Positions 34,610 through 45,429 of a stretch of 64,000 bases of DNA are shown here, piece by piece. Source of the stretch: Heterobasidion occidentale. Taxonomy: Eukaryota; Basidiomycota; Agaricomycetes; Russulales; Bondarzewiaceae. Both the position numbers and the translations under genes were made by a program. The notes under the pieces are model-generated. The model worked only from the letters and a program-made list of their open reading frames with translations. It did not search any database and was not told the DNA's origin. Numbering within the stretch: the first letter of the stretch is position 1; each line of letters opens with the position of its first letter. The stretch spans positions 186,001 to 250,000 of the forward strand of contig JBCAQO010000006.1 in the NCBI GenBank assembly GCA_039111635.1, in the 5' to 3' direction.

Positions 34610-35600
34610 AGAGGAGCAGGTTGTCTCGTCGCCCCATCTTTCGCGCTTTCTTATATCGTCTCCCTGAAAGCGCGCGGACAAAGGAACTTACACCCTCCCC
34701 CAATTCACGCATGCGTGGGACCGATCAAGCGCGCAGTCCGAGAACCCCTGCATGCGCCTTGTGCTTGCTCCTGTGGCAGACACGCGCGATGCCACTGTGG
34801 ACAAAGCGAGACTTAATCTCGGGGTTCGCCCGACGTGATCCAGGTGTCCACCGTCACTCCATTACGAATTTTGGCTGCGGACAACGACACGGTGCTCGAC
34901 GGAGCTTGTCTTGATATTCCCGATCTCCGCTACTCATGGGTTCTGCACCGAGGAACTGTGAATGTTTTCGCGCAACTTTGGAATTTGTATCTTCCGTCCA
35001 GACCTCGGGCCTCACATCTTCACAACCCACTCGTTGTCATGATCTCCTGGTGGCTTTTGTGGCATATCTTTGTCACATTTCTTTGTCTTACATGCTCAAG
35101 CGCTCAATTCGAACGGCTCTTCTCGACGACTCTCTATCAATGTATCTCTGCTTCATGGCTGCTAGATTGCCCCTCGACAGTATCCTTCTCGAGGTACTTA
35201 TCTCCCCCCAAAAAAATGATTCTTACTTTCACGTAGGAGATTGCAATGCTCCTTGGCACGTTCAGGCCCGTCCAAGGTCTTTACTGCTTTCTCCAAGCTG
35301 CACACTACGAGGCCATCGCTTTGGGGTCATCCGGAGTCGGACTATCCAACCCTTCTTCCGAAAATATGGCCCGGGCCATGGCACTTGGTTTGTTCTCTTC
35401 TCATTCTCAGCTACGTATTTACTCGGAGAAAAAGGAGAAAAAGAATTGAATTTTGGATCGTGGACCACAATGTATGTCAGATAGCTCAGACACGCGATTT
35501 TGCGACTATTGTACAGTTACACCTGATAACTGATATCAGGGTCTCGACACTAGGCTCGAGCTCTCTTGTTCTATTCCTGAATCGTGAAGGTGAGGGGTGC
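34610..35600. repeat. Conserved upstream segment of array copy B
   Basis: Aligns with 29380-30400 and 50620-51600. A 182-codon plus-strand frame at 34936 is not preserved across copies and is not taken as a gene. Confidence 0.5.
34650..34657 (-). promoter_or_regulatory. TATA-like element of zinc-finger copy B
   Basis: GATATAAG on the minus strand, 64 nt before the ATG, in the same context as in copies A and C. Confidence 0.45.
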
Positions 35601-35999
35601 AAGCATGGAGGAGTCGAGCCACACCTATCACCAGGTATGCCCATATCCAACTCGTCCTTTCTCGGTTTTTTGCTTAGAGTATTGCTCGCCCCTGCCTCTC
35701 TGCTCCCTTTAGAATCCTTCCCTCGTGATCGCAACTGCAGCGCGCCGACTCAGCGCTGCTGATTCTTGGGACGAAGCCACGTGAGGAGGAAGGAGCACGG
35801 AATCCCCGGGTCTATGCCACCAGGATCACGTCCAGCAGCAGGTCAGCTGTTCGCCGATGATATAGTGTTTCAACCGTGTTTCGTCTTGCACGATCCCTCA
35901 GAAATTAATCTTTTCAGAGAATGGGCTTACGTTCTTGTTGCAAACAATGGTTCAATCTAGATCTACGTAGGTCAAGTCTCAAAGTCGCCCTCTGACAGT

Positions 36000-36209
36000 C
36001 CAGTAGACATGGAGATCAAACGTGAGTATCACGCTATTTTCCTCATGAACGCCCTCCAGTAGCCACCCTCGCTGCTGGTCCTAAAGATCCACAAATTGCG
36101 GTTGTCCGTAGGACAACTGGAAAGTTTGACCTGATAACTGTTATCAGCATTGCAATCAAAGAATCGTGTCGAACACTCACGGACATCCCAGGTTGATCGT
36201 CAGCCAGCC
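36000..36209 (-). pseudogene. Truncated lectin-like fragment
   Basis: Matches 30595-30780 (same GTGAGTATCACG start, same TCAAACTTTCCAGTTGTCC stretch on the minus strand) and stops abruptly at 36209, where the 0.9 kb duplicated segment begins. Confidence 0.5.
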
Positions 36210-37117
36210 CCCTCGTCAGCGAAAAGTTCATCGAATTGGTGACTATTGGTGATCCCAGACGGCGCCAGAGGGCCGTGAGGAGTTCAGTCGATCGGGCCGG
36301 GATAGGCCGGGCTCTTCCTCTCATCACACACTCATCACACTTCATGCTCAGTCGAGCGATTAGACTGGATAATTTGCCCTCTGATCTCAGACGCGAACAA
36401 CAGGCCATTCTGATCAAGGAATTTGATCTACTAAATGACCCCATCTTGATCCTCTGGCCATCCTTTAATCAGCCGCAAATGCACACAGGTCATTGTATGC
36501 GCCCCTATGCATTATCCCAACGGACTTCCATGAGGGTATTCAAGCACTGAGGGTGATGCGATGTATGATAGGATCAATCAAGTGTTCCAAGCTGAGTGGT
36601 ACGTCTTGCCGTCTCGTGCGTCTGAAGTTGTATGACTGTGTCCTTAGAACTGCTTTTTTCGTTCGAGCCGTAGATACAGCTATCGGTGAATTGGGCGCAA
36701 CTACAAGTCTGCGATGGGCACTGATATTGGCCGAGTGCGCCATATTAGGGGGACAAAGGTGCGTCAGATGGCAATTGGTGCATTTTCACGCGAATTGGAG
36801 ATCCTTACGGCGCCGCGGTTCATACGATTTTTCTATGCAAGGAAAATGAAGTGATTCCTTCGCTTCTTCTTTATCTTTGTCATCACGTCAAACATCCATG
36901 ACATTGCTCTGCGACGCGTCAAAGCGCGCATATACAATGATTTTTACACCGAAACGTCGTCGATGACCAGCAGATTGGTGTCGCATGGTAGATGAGTGTC
37001 GCATAATATCGATAAGGCCTCTGCAACGAAGACTAATCATAGATTTTGCAGACACTCAGCTTCTCCATGAATGTCTGCGAGGGTTCAGTTGCTGTCTCGC
37101 CAGCTGCCGGCAAATCT
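36210..37117 (+). repeat. 0.9 kb duplicated segment, left copy (inverted relative to 60414-61320)
   Basis: By eye nearly identical to the reverse complement of 60414-61320, boundaries at CCCTCGTCAG and GCCGGCAAATCT. It carries open stretches (for example the 118-codon frame 36493-36849) found in both copies, but no family is recognised. Its right end contains the first ~20 codons of the F-box-like gene at 59860-60485, so the 60 kb locus is the likelier source. Confidence 0.75.
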
Positions 37118-37659
37118 CCGTCCCAACTGCACTTGTAGAGCCTGGATGCGATCATGCGGCTCATTGTTTGATTCTTGCAGAACTTTGAACTCCTTTTCAT
37201 GATCGAACGAGAATGGTGAAAAAGGTCATATTCTTGTTGATTCTCCCTAAGGTCGGTGGATAATTATTGTCGATCCTCCTCAAGGTCGGTGGCGCTTTTC
37301 CTTCGCGTAGAGCGTCGTGGCGCCATCTCGGTACAGTATCATATGTGTCAGATTCTGGGATCTGATTATTGTGTGGCTGATCTCAAAAAAATTGGAACCT
37401 CAGACAAAGAAGCGGGACAAAAGAGAAGACAAAGCGGAGCTTTCAAGTTGGCGCATATATCTAAAGCAGCGTGATTCAGGCAGACATCTTTGTAAACATG
37501 TGGCGCAGGGCTCAACAGGTGCCTGTAGGCCATAGCTTTCACGATCCTCGTAATCATTCACAGTCTGTCATTGCTTGAAGCGGCTTTGGTAGGATATCAA
37601 TGACTACAGAGAGTCTTCGACCGCTCATGATGACAACATGCGACGTTGGTAAGAATGAC

Positions 37660-38340
37660 ATCTTCCTAAATTTCCTACTTATGTTGACCGATCTTCCTCG
37701 TTGTCTTCCCTCGCGCGCATCTGCCAGCCCCCTCTCGCGACCATTCATCGATTGGGGACTAACCCGCCATCTCTTTTCCACAGCTCAGGGTCGACAGTGT
37801 AGGTCTAACTCTCTGGACTGCAGCGCGCTCGACACTTGTCCTATCCAAAAGTGAACACGAATCCCTCACATATCCGATCCACGTAGGAAAGACACTATGT
37901 TTTTGAGACGACGTACCCTGCCGTTCTACCCGCCGCGATTTCCATGCTCCAACAGAGGGAGCGATCAGTATCGACTTTCCGTGGGTAGGGACCTGGCAGG
38001 GAGAACATTAAGTGGCGATGGGCGACGAGCAGCTTGACTGACCTCGCGAATACTACATCTATGATCTATGGCCTCCTTGTACTACTCTGCTAATACATTT
38101 TTTGCCTTTCTAATCATCCATGAACCTTGACGAGACCGATTCCTCTGAAGTCCGGTAGATGGAATCTACTCATGCCAGTTATATCGACACGCTCGAGGAC
38201 GACCCGCCTGCAGTCTGGCAGAAAAGTAGAGAAATGAAGATGATCGATGGAGCGAAGCCAACCGCAAGAGAGGAGTCCCGTGATGGAAAAGTTGTGACAC
38301 GTCGCCAGAGGACCCCGGTAGCGATCCAATCATTTCCTCA
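37660..38340 (+). repeat. Inverted fragment of the copy-D 3' flank
   Basis: The sequence is the diverged reverse complement of about 52390-53000, including the third-exon region of zinc-finger copy D (SRPFIDWGLTRHLFSTAQG is encoded in both). It is detached from any zinc-finger gene. Confidence 0.65.
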
Positions 38341-38399
38341 ACCTATCAATCAGCTTACCTAGATTTAACCTCAAAAATATGCTCTTTTGTTGCTCCCAA

Positions 38400-39147
38400 T
38401 TACGGAGAGACCTCGTGTGGTACATTTTCTTAGCATCACAACTCATCAAAATGAAACACGCTCGACATGCTCAATGTCTGTCATCACTAGAACAAATAGA
38501 CGTAGATGTCAATTAGTTGTAGTGCAGAACACCAGCCTTCCAAAATATAGGTTTTTTGGGTTTTATGCTAACAAAAAGTGCCGTTTTTGAGATCCCATCT
38601 GTAAATGCGGACAAATTGGGCTGAAAGATAGGTCCGATCAAAAATGAGGATGAATTGGGGTGATTTTTGGAGGTCCAATCCAATTTCTGATGTTTTTAGG
38701 TCAAAAATGTTATGTATAGTGCAAGCGCATGCATAGGTATACATATGTTTTCTGTTATTTATTGTTGCGCATGCGCACCGCGCACCGCGCGCGAGATTAC
38801 TTACTTTCCTTATTGGTGCAGGTAAACCACCCACTGTTGTTCACCCTCTCAATCACCTGTACACTAGCAAGCCACCAAAGTTAGATTAGCAGTATAAGAG
38901 TACCTATAAACGGATCCTCACCTCAGGCTTTCTGTCTAGCGTCAAGCAGAAAGGCTGAGTACTCGTACTTACAGTTACAGCCCCCTGCTCGAGACCTCCT
39001 CAAGATTCTTACAGGTTATTGGGCCCCGCAATACCCCTGTGCTAGAATATCCTACCCCTAGAAAATCTCTCCCACCCTCCCCTCCATAAAAATGTCCATG
39101 ACATCCTTCTCAAGCGACACCCTCCCCTTGTCAATCCCCAAACTCAA
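38400..39147. other. AT-rich stretch without a gene
   Basis: Contains alternating GCGCATGCGCACCGCGCACC near 38770 and AT-rich repeat-like sequence; possibly transposon debris, but no terminal repeats were identified. Confidence 0.3.
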
Positions 39148-39781
39148 TGTTATGACTTGACCGATCGGAGCCCGTCGGGGCTGGTCTATCCGATAGTTCA
39201 AGCATCACATGCTAGGCGGCTCCACTAGGGAGCGTACATCAAGGTATTTGGCATGTCCTTATGATTCAACTGAACCGATGGTTCTTCAAGACATCGGTAG
39301 AGGATATATGGGAAGGGTCATAGGTACAGCGGATTGATAAGACAGGCATTCACATGCCATGGGCTTAGGGCTTATGGGTAAGCACCTCGTTGCACCAGGA
39401 TGGATCGGTGCGACTGGAGAAGTACAAGAGTAGGCACCGGCTGAGAGAGATGGAGACCACAGCTCTCCTGGGATGGGTACCCGGAGAAGCACACGGACTT
39501 TTACCCTATACCCTATACAGTATATAAGGCCCATAGAATAGGCTAAGGATCTTCAGTCTATTATCCTCGTTCAGTAGCAGTCTTCCTACTGCTACCTTTG
39601 TTCTTACACAGTCGTCCTACTGTGAACCTTCGTTCTCTATCGTCTTCCTATGGTAGAATCATCATTATTTCTTCCTGTATCATTGTCTGATACAGTTGAG
39701 ACTTTGTCCACCCCTCAGTCCATCGTGCGACCTAGGGAAGAACCTGTTACTCTTGGGTTATCGAACGAGCAGTTTGTAACA
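39148..39781 (+). repeat. Left LTR
   Basis: 634 bp, starting TGTTATGACTTG and ending TTTGTAACA, so with TGTTA/TAACA terminal inverted repeats typical of LTRs. A TATATAAGG promoter-like motif is near 39520. Confidence 0.7.
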
Positions 39782-40299
39782 GGCTCTGGCTCCAGCGCTT
39801 CTTCCTCGAGTTGTCAATCGTACGTCAAGTCGAATGGGGGTAATGATGTGGCTGTTCATTGCTTCGATTCGAATACATGACGGGAAATCATACTCGGGTT
39901 TCCTCGACCCCCTCTCTTCGGCTGGTGAAGGAGAGGTCAGGGAAAATCCGCCGCTAGATCCGCCAACATCTGTTTGGCCTTGACCTCCCCTACTTCTCTG
40001 AAGAGCGCTCGGACACCATTAAGATCACGGACGGGTCCGTTGCCTCGTCGTCCGTTAGGCGGTATATAGTGTTCTCCATTGCTCTGGCGTGATCCTCCGC
40101 TCCTTGTGGGATGGTCCTCACGTTCCACCGGATGACTAGGTTGTGGTACCCAACCGTGGTGGCCATGAGAACTCCCCTCCTCCAATCCTCTATGAACTCC
40201 CACATTGTCTCCCAGCGGGGATTCTTGTTTGTCTTCATCCTCCAAGTCTGTAGCGCAAGTTCTTCTACCTCCTCCACGTAGCGATCTGCGCGGATATCC

Positions 40300-41157
40300 T
40301 CAAGACGGTTGAACACTTCTACGCGGAGATGGGCAATCAGCTATCCCGTGTCCTGGCTTCCCACATTTATAACAGGAGAAGGGGGCGGGATTCTTGCCAT
40401 CGTATACGCGCTTATTCCGGTTGGCGTTTCTCTTCCGAGAGGCATCAATGTCCATGTCAACCACTTGGTTGTTCATTCTGCAAGGTGCGGTGGTAGAGTT
40501 GTAGCGGAGAGCGGGTTGGAGGTGAAAACGATTGAGGAAATTGCTTCAGAATGAGGTAGAGTTGGTGAGGATCACCTTTTGAGCACTTTGGGCTCTCAGC
40601 TGTCCGTCTACTTCACAGGCGGTATTGATCCAGTCTTGGATTGTGTTGCTCGGCGGTGTTTCCTTGTCATAGATCTTGTCCATGACCTTCAGGTCAAGCC
40701 CTCTCTGGAAGTAAGGAACTTGTTCCTTGTCAGTGATGTCGGCATCGGCGGCTATAAGGGCGAATTGATTGGAATATTCGTTCACTGTCATTTTCCCTTG
40801 AGAGAAAGACATAAGAGCGCTTCGGGCCTTGTCTGTAAGGTTCATCTGCTTGAACTGGAGTCTGAACTTGATAAGGAAATTGGCCCAAGTCCCGAGGTCC
40901 TGAGGCGGTTCTGCCCCAACTGTTTTCTTTAGGAAGTTCTCTGCCCATATGCCGGCCGTTCCATATCTCATGCACAAGAGGGCGAGGGAAACTTTGTCTT
41001 CATCCGTCTTGTACCAGTCTGATTCCACTGTGAAAAGGAGGAGGCAATTCACGATAAACTTCTGTGATCGTGTTCTGTCTCCGTCAAAATTATCGGGGAG
41101 TCTAAGCTTGCCCCTTCCAGATGATACTGTCGTAGGGGGAGCTGCAATGTCTGTCAT
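40300..41157 (-). pseudogene. Retrotransposon Gag with CCHC zinc knuckle, interrupted by TGA
   Basis: The frame 41157-40546 encodes 203 residues with a Ty3/gypsy capsid-like pattern (LRLPDNFDGDR, TWANFLIKFRLQFKQMN, MTVNEYSNQFALIAADADI). After a TGA at 40548-40546 the same frame stays open and encodes a basic linker and a zinc knuckle CYKCGKPGHGIADC (40374-40333, C-X2-C-X4-H-X4-C). A second overlapping frame (40316-39990) may be a shifted C-terminal part. No pol follows. Confidence 0.7.
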
Positions 41158-41539
41158 ATTGTTATTGTTTTCAATGATTCGGGTATTGATCAGTGTTTGA
41201 ATATCCGAGGATTTGGACTCGGATGTTCCTTCTTCTTCTTCCGATGTGTCCGGGATTTCCGGTTCGGGGTTCCTATACTGGGGTGGCTCTACCCAGTCTT
41301 TTGCTATTTCGTCCCAAGCCCACTCAGCTTCTGTTCCGTCTTCTCTTGTGAAGAAATATTGTTCTTCTCGGTACGAGCAGTTATCAAAGTTTGGAGGGGC
41401 TAATCAATTGGTGTCGGAGTAATACCAATGGTTTCCCCTTTGATGGATAGGAAATTATCTTGTCGGAGTTGATTATGGGTTCGTCTAGTGTCTGGTGGGT
41501 ATCCTAGGCCTAGGTCTTGCTGTCAGAGTTTACGAGGCC

Positions 41540-41715
41540 GACTAATAGAAGTGTGAGCAAACGAGTGACTTAGTGCGTGTGGACAACGACTGATATATAT
41601 GATAAGTACCTAATAGAAGTGCGAGCAAACGAGTGACTATGGTAAGTCAGTAAGAGGTCTACGAAAGTATGAATGGTATAGTAGCTCACCTCAGTGCGTG
41701 TGGACAACGACTGAG
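41540..41715. repeat. Short duplicated motifs in the element's leader
   Basis: AATAGAAGTG(T/C)GAGCAAACG occurs near 41545 and 41610, and AGTGCGTGTGGACAACGACT near 41573 and 41693, in the untranslated region between the right LTR and gag. Confidence 0.55.
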
Positions 41716-42051
41716 GTGCTCGATAACAACGAACGTATGGTAACGATAGTGTGTTCGGAGTGCGAATAGGAACTGTATATTACTGAGGCATCAACTCCGC
41801 AAGGTAACATATCTGAGTGAGTCCGTAAAAGGAAACTGGTAACATATGACGTAATAGTCCATTTGAAGTCGAAAACATACCGCTGTGCCTTCGTGCACGT
41901 TTGTCGCTACGGCAGATCTCAACACTTGCTCCAGGGTGCGTGAAGTAACACTCTTCGGTGGGGGTCTATGCCACCGATGAGGGTTGTGAGAAAGAGTGTG
42001 GCAGCAAGCAAAGTGTGGTACAAGGTAGGGGCAAAAGCGAGTCTATTCTAG

Positions 42052-42632
42052 TGTTACGAACTGCTCGTTCGATAACCCAAGAGTAACAGGTTCTTCCCTA
42101 GGTCGCACGAAGGACTGAGTGGTGGACGAGGTCTCGACTGTATCAGGCGATGATGCAGGAAGGAATAATGATGATTCTACTGTAGGAAGACAGTAGAGAA
42201 CGAAGGTTGGTATGTGAAGATACCAAAGAACGAAAGAGAATAGACTGAAGATCCTCAGCCTATTCTATGGGCCTTATATACTGTATAGGGTCTAGGGTAA
42301 GAGTCCATATGCTTCTCCGGGTATCCATCCCAGGAGAGCTATGGTCGCCGTCTCTCTCAGCCGGTGCCTACTCTTGTACTTCTCCAGTCGCACCAATCCA
42401 TCCTGGTGCAACGAGGTGCTTACCCATAAGCCCTAAGCCCATGGCATGTGAATGCCTGTGACCCCTGTCATATACCCTCTACCGATGTCTTGAAGAACAA
42501 TTGATCCAGTTGGCTCCTAAAGACATGCCAAATACCTTGATGTACGCTCTGGAGTGGAGCTGCCTAGCATGTGATGCTTGAACCATCGGATAGACCAGCC
42601 CCAATGGGCCCCGATCAGTCAAGTCATAATAC
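42052..42632 (-). repeat. Right LTR
   Basis: 581 bp, reverse-complement relative to the left LTR. Its inner end is TGTTACGAACTGC on the plus strand; the outer end is degenerate (CATAATA in place of CATAACA). Confidence 0.68.
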
Positions 42633-43918
42633 TCGCAGCAACTTTTTATGGCACCTCTTAAAGATATTCCTGGTTGTTGGTTGTTTATTCAAGCACTGTT
42701 CAAGTATCAGAGTTTTTTTGAGAACAGAAATTGGGTGCAGCAGTGAGGAGGCAATGAATAATGGTTTTTAGGGCAGAAGTATCTGAGAGATGCTCAAGAT
42801 CTCTCAGATCCCAGAGCTCAATTACAAAATTAAAAGAAATTGAATATGAAGAGGTATCACTGAAAGCATTCAGGTTATTTTTTCTCACTTTGAGGGCTCC
42901 ACTGCTCTTCACCAAATGTCTTTCGACAGACAGTGCCCGATGGCAGGCAGAGTGACAGGGAGTCTCGGGCTGTGTGATGCTTGGTCATTTTTTGAATCTC
43001 CGCATGGTAGGTCGTTCCGCAGTGCGCGCCATCGGAGTTTGAGTTTAAACGTGACGATGTGTGACCCAATCATCGGCAAGATTTGCAACTCCCAAGCTTT
43101 GCACGTTTTTGGACACCTCTTCTCAACCATATCACAATAATTCTTTGAGTCTGCTCAAGAATCTGAAAAAATAACAGGACACATTTTAAGAAGCTTCCGC
43201 AGGCACCATAACAATTTGGAGCGAGAGAGAGCCAAATTCAAGATGCTACAAAGAAATCTTTTTTTCTTTTGCAACTCCGGTGCAACGATAGTATTGATGA
43301 AGAATGTGGTGCATACAGAATATGATCTGAATGGGCAATTTATGGCCCAACAGGAAGTTGGATATTGAATGCCTTCTAACATGCGACGTCAATGAGCTAT
43401 CAGTTGGCATGTTCCATATCAATGACCGACCGTCTGATCGTGAACCTGCCAATAATGTCTGGGTTAGCGTGCCGCGAAGCGAGGACCGCACTGGCCTTAG
43501 TAGCAATTGTTGATATGATATTGCATACTGCGGCCTGTAGAGGAGATACATCTTCCTCCATACATATGTTTCCAATTCCGCAAACTCATCGAATGGACGA
43601 CAGAAAAAAGCGGAGCACACACCTGCTCGCCATGCATAGCTACAACTAAGCTTGGTACACACAAAAGTGCTACGGCTACACTGTCAACAATCCCGCGGTC
43701 GGTCGGAATCCAAGAAAACACAGAGCAGCCAAGATACGGGCGGTCCAAGAGATACAAGTCCTTCGCGCGCTGAATCTCAAGAGGGGAGCCTATTCTTCCT
43801 TGCCGTCGCTCGCAAACTCGACGGCCTGGTACCGTCTTGCCTTCTTGTTCGGGTTCGCGAGGGACGCGCCCCTCCTGGCCATCTGCGCGGGCACGACCGA
43901 GCCTAGACACCACCACGC
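42633..43918. other. AT-rich region without a supported gene
   Basis: Small frames on both strands, none with family-like sequence. A minus-strand frame of 138 codons (43246-43662) was not accepted. Confidence 0.35.
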
Positions 43919-45108
43919 TCAGCGATCACTCGATCGATCGAGAAAAGGAAGCAAAGGGGAGGAAGGACGGTGGAGCTTACGGCTTTGTAAAGCGCTCGTG
44001 CCCCCGCCGAGGCCGAAGCTGCCGCCCTGGTTCGCGGTGTTCAAGGTGCGCGCCTTGGAGAGCTCTTGACGCAGGATCCGGATCTCTTCGCGTGCGAGCA
44101 GCTCAGACTGGGTCGGTTCGATCGCGAGCGGCTTCGCCTTGCGCTTCCCTTTGCCGACGTCTTGGTCTTGCGCTGATCTTGTGGCCGTTGAAGGGGAGGT
44201 TGAAGTTGAGGGCTTGGGTGGACGGACTGGAGGCGGGGGGCTTGAGGAAGAGCGTCGGCGCTTCTTGGGCGGGATCGATGGAGAGGAAAGAGGCTGGGTG
44301 GCTTCGCGGGATCGGTGTTTCGGTGTTTCGGGAACTTTGAAGGGGGCTGGTGACGATCCGCGCTGCGGGCTGAGAGCAGGCCGGCGCTTTAGATCATCGT
44401 GGGTTTCGGCTGAAAGATGCGAAACAGAAATCAACCGATCAGTAAATCTGCCGATGGCGAGGGAGCGTACGGGTTTGAGGATACGCGAAGGGATAGAGAC
44501 GGCACTGGTGCGATTGAGCTTGCAGTGCGATCTGGCGAGGCTTGAGGATTCGTCAGTATTTTCGGGTTGGGGTGGGACTCACAGCGGCGAACTCTCCTGC
44601 GGCAAACGTGGCTGCCTCGCGCGGGGTCATCTCCGTCAGGGCGATGTGAACAGGCCTTTTTGCGCCAGGGCCCAGAATCAGCTGGTGGGGGAGCAAAAAA
44701 ATTACGTGACGAAATGGAAGGAGGTTAGCGCTGGCTGACCTTCAAGTCCTGGGAGCGTTCGGAGAGCGGGTCCCAGTTATCGATGCTGAGCTCCTTCTTG
44801 GTGAAGGCTGATAGCAATCGATCCGCAAATTTTCAAGAAGCACGGGTGCCGCCTCCTCACCCTGGGGGTGTGACGAATTGAGCGCGCGCAGTCGTGTCGC
44901 GCGACCGTAAGCAGCCTACCACGAAGTGGAGCACGTCGTTCTCGAGCCATCTCCCTTGCCACCATCGTCCCTCCTGGGCGAGTCCCGCGTGCAAAAGCCA
45001 AGCGTTATCCTTGACGTGCGAGAGGACAACAAACCTAGAGCTGCCCTGATAGACGAGCTGCACGACCTCGTCGAGCACCGTGAAATTGTCGAGCACGGAC
45101 TCTGCCAT
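43919..45108 (-). pseudogene. Possible XRCC4-superfamily (PAXX/XLF-like) gene, left copy, frameshifted in exon 2
   Basis: Five exons on the minus strand (45108-44920, 44861-44740, 44681-44583, 44531-44471, 44409-43919). The N-terminal exon encodes a beta-rich segment with SSRFVVLSHVKDNAWLLHAG. Exon 3 encodes LILGPGAKRPVHIALTEMT followed by an alpha-helical Ala-rich stretch. The tail has a basic PPKKRRRSS cluster and a helical ELLAREEIRILRQELSKAR end. This order (small beta head, helix, basic tail) recalls end-joining factors, but identity is weak. Compared with the right copy, exon 2 has three extra bases and then lacks one G (GAAAATTTG against GAAAAGTTTG), so it reads out of frame to a TGA at the exon end. 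The start has a CCACCATGG context. Confidence 0.45.
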
Positions 45109-45429
45109 GGTGGGATGTGGGGGATGGCGGTGCCAAGCCTGCCCGTTGGATGCCGGCACCGTGGGGGCCGCGGAGTGTGAAAGTGGGCAGGCTCCCACAG
45201 AGCCGAGTCACTTGTTCGAAAGAGCAACCAACCCCGCCGCCATCTTCGCCTTCGCCATCCCATCGATATGTCCGATATGGATAAACAACGCAAGCTCGTT
45301 CTTTATAAGTCTCCTGCCTATCGCGTCCGTATCTCCCCGTCCACCCTCCTCTCCCTCTCTCTCTCGTCGTTCTCGTCGTTCTCCCCTTCCACGTCATCCG
45401 ACGACATCCTCATATCGAAAGCACTCAAC
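45109..45429. promoter_or_regulatory. Shared divergent promoter, left arm
   Basis: The 321 bp between two divergent ATGs. On the plus side there is a TTATAAG box (45303-45309) and a long CT-rich tract up to the ATG at 45430. The same arrangement occurs at 62652-62976. Confidence 0.55.

Larger units (their letters stand above)
39148..42632 (-). mobile_element. Gag-only Ty3/gypsy-like element bounded by facing LTRs
   Basis: Two related LTRs (39148-39781 and 42052-42632) flank an interior with a gag-like gene on the minus strand and no protease, reverse transcriptase or integrase frame. The right LTR has the orientation expected for the gag gene's 5' LTR. The left LTR is in the opposite orientation, so the LTRs are inverted repeats, not the direct repeats of an intact element. 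No clear target-site duplication was found. Confidence 0.7.

Noticed and set aside
34936..35484. 182-codon plus-strand frame upstream of copy B
   Set aside because: Not preserved in the equivalent segments of copies A and C, so likely chance in duplicated promoter DNA.
41540..41715. CRISPR-like spaced repeats
   Set aside because: Only two copies of each motif at irregular spacing in eukaryotic DNA; explained as local duplications in the element leader.
39148..42632. Intact LTR retrotransposon
   Set aside because: The LTRs are inverted relative to each other, gag has an in-frame TGA and there is no pol.
43497..43916. 139-codon minus-strand frame next to the XRCC4-like gene
   Set aside because: No motif, and it is the out-of-frame extension of 3' sequence.
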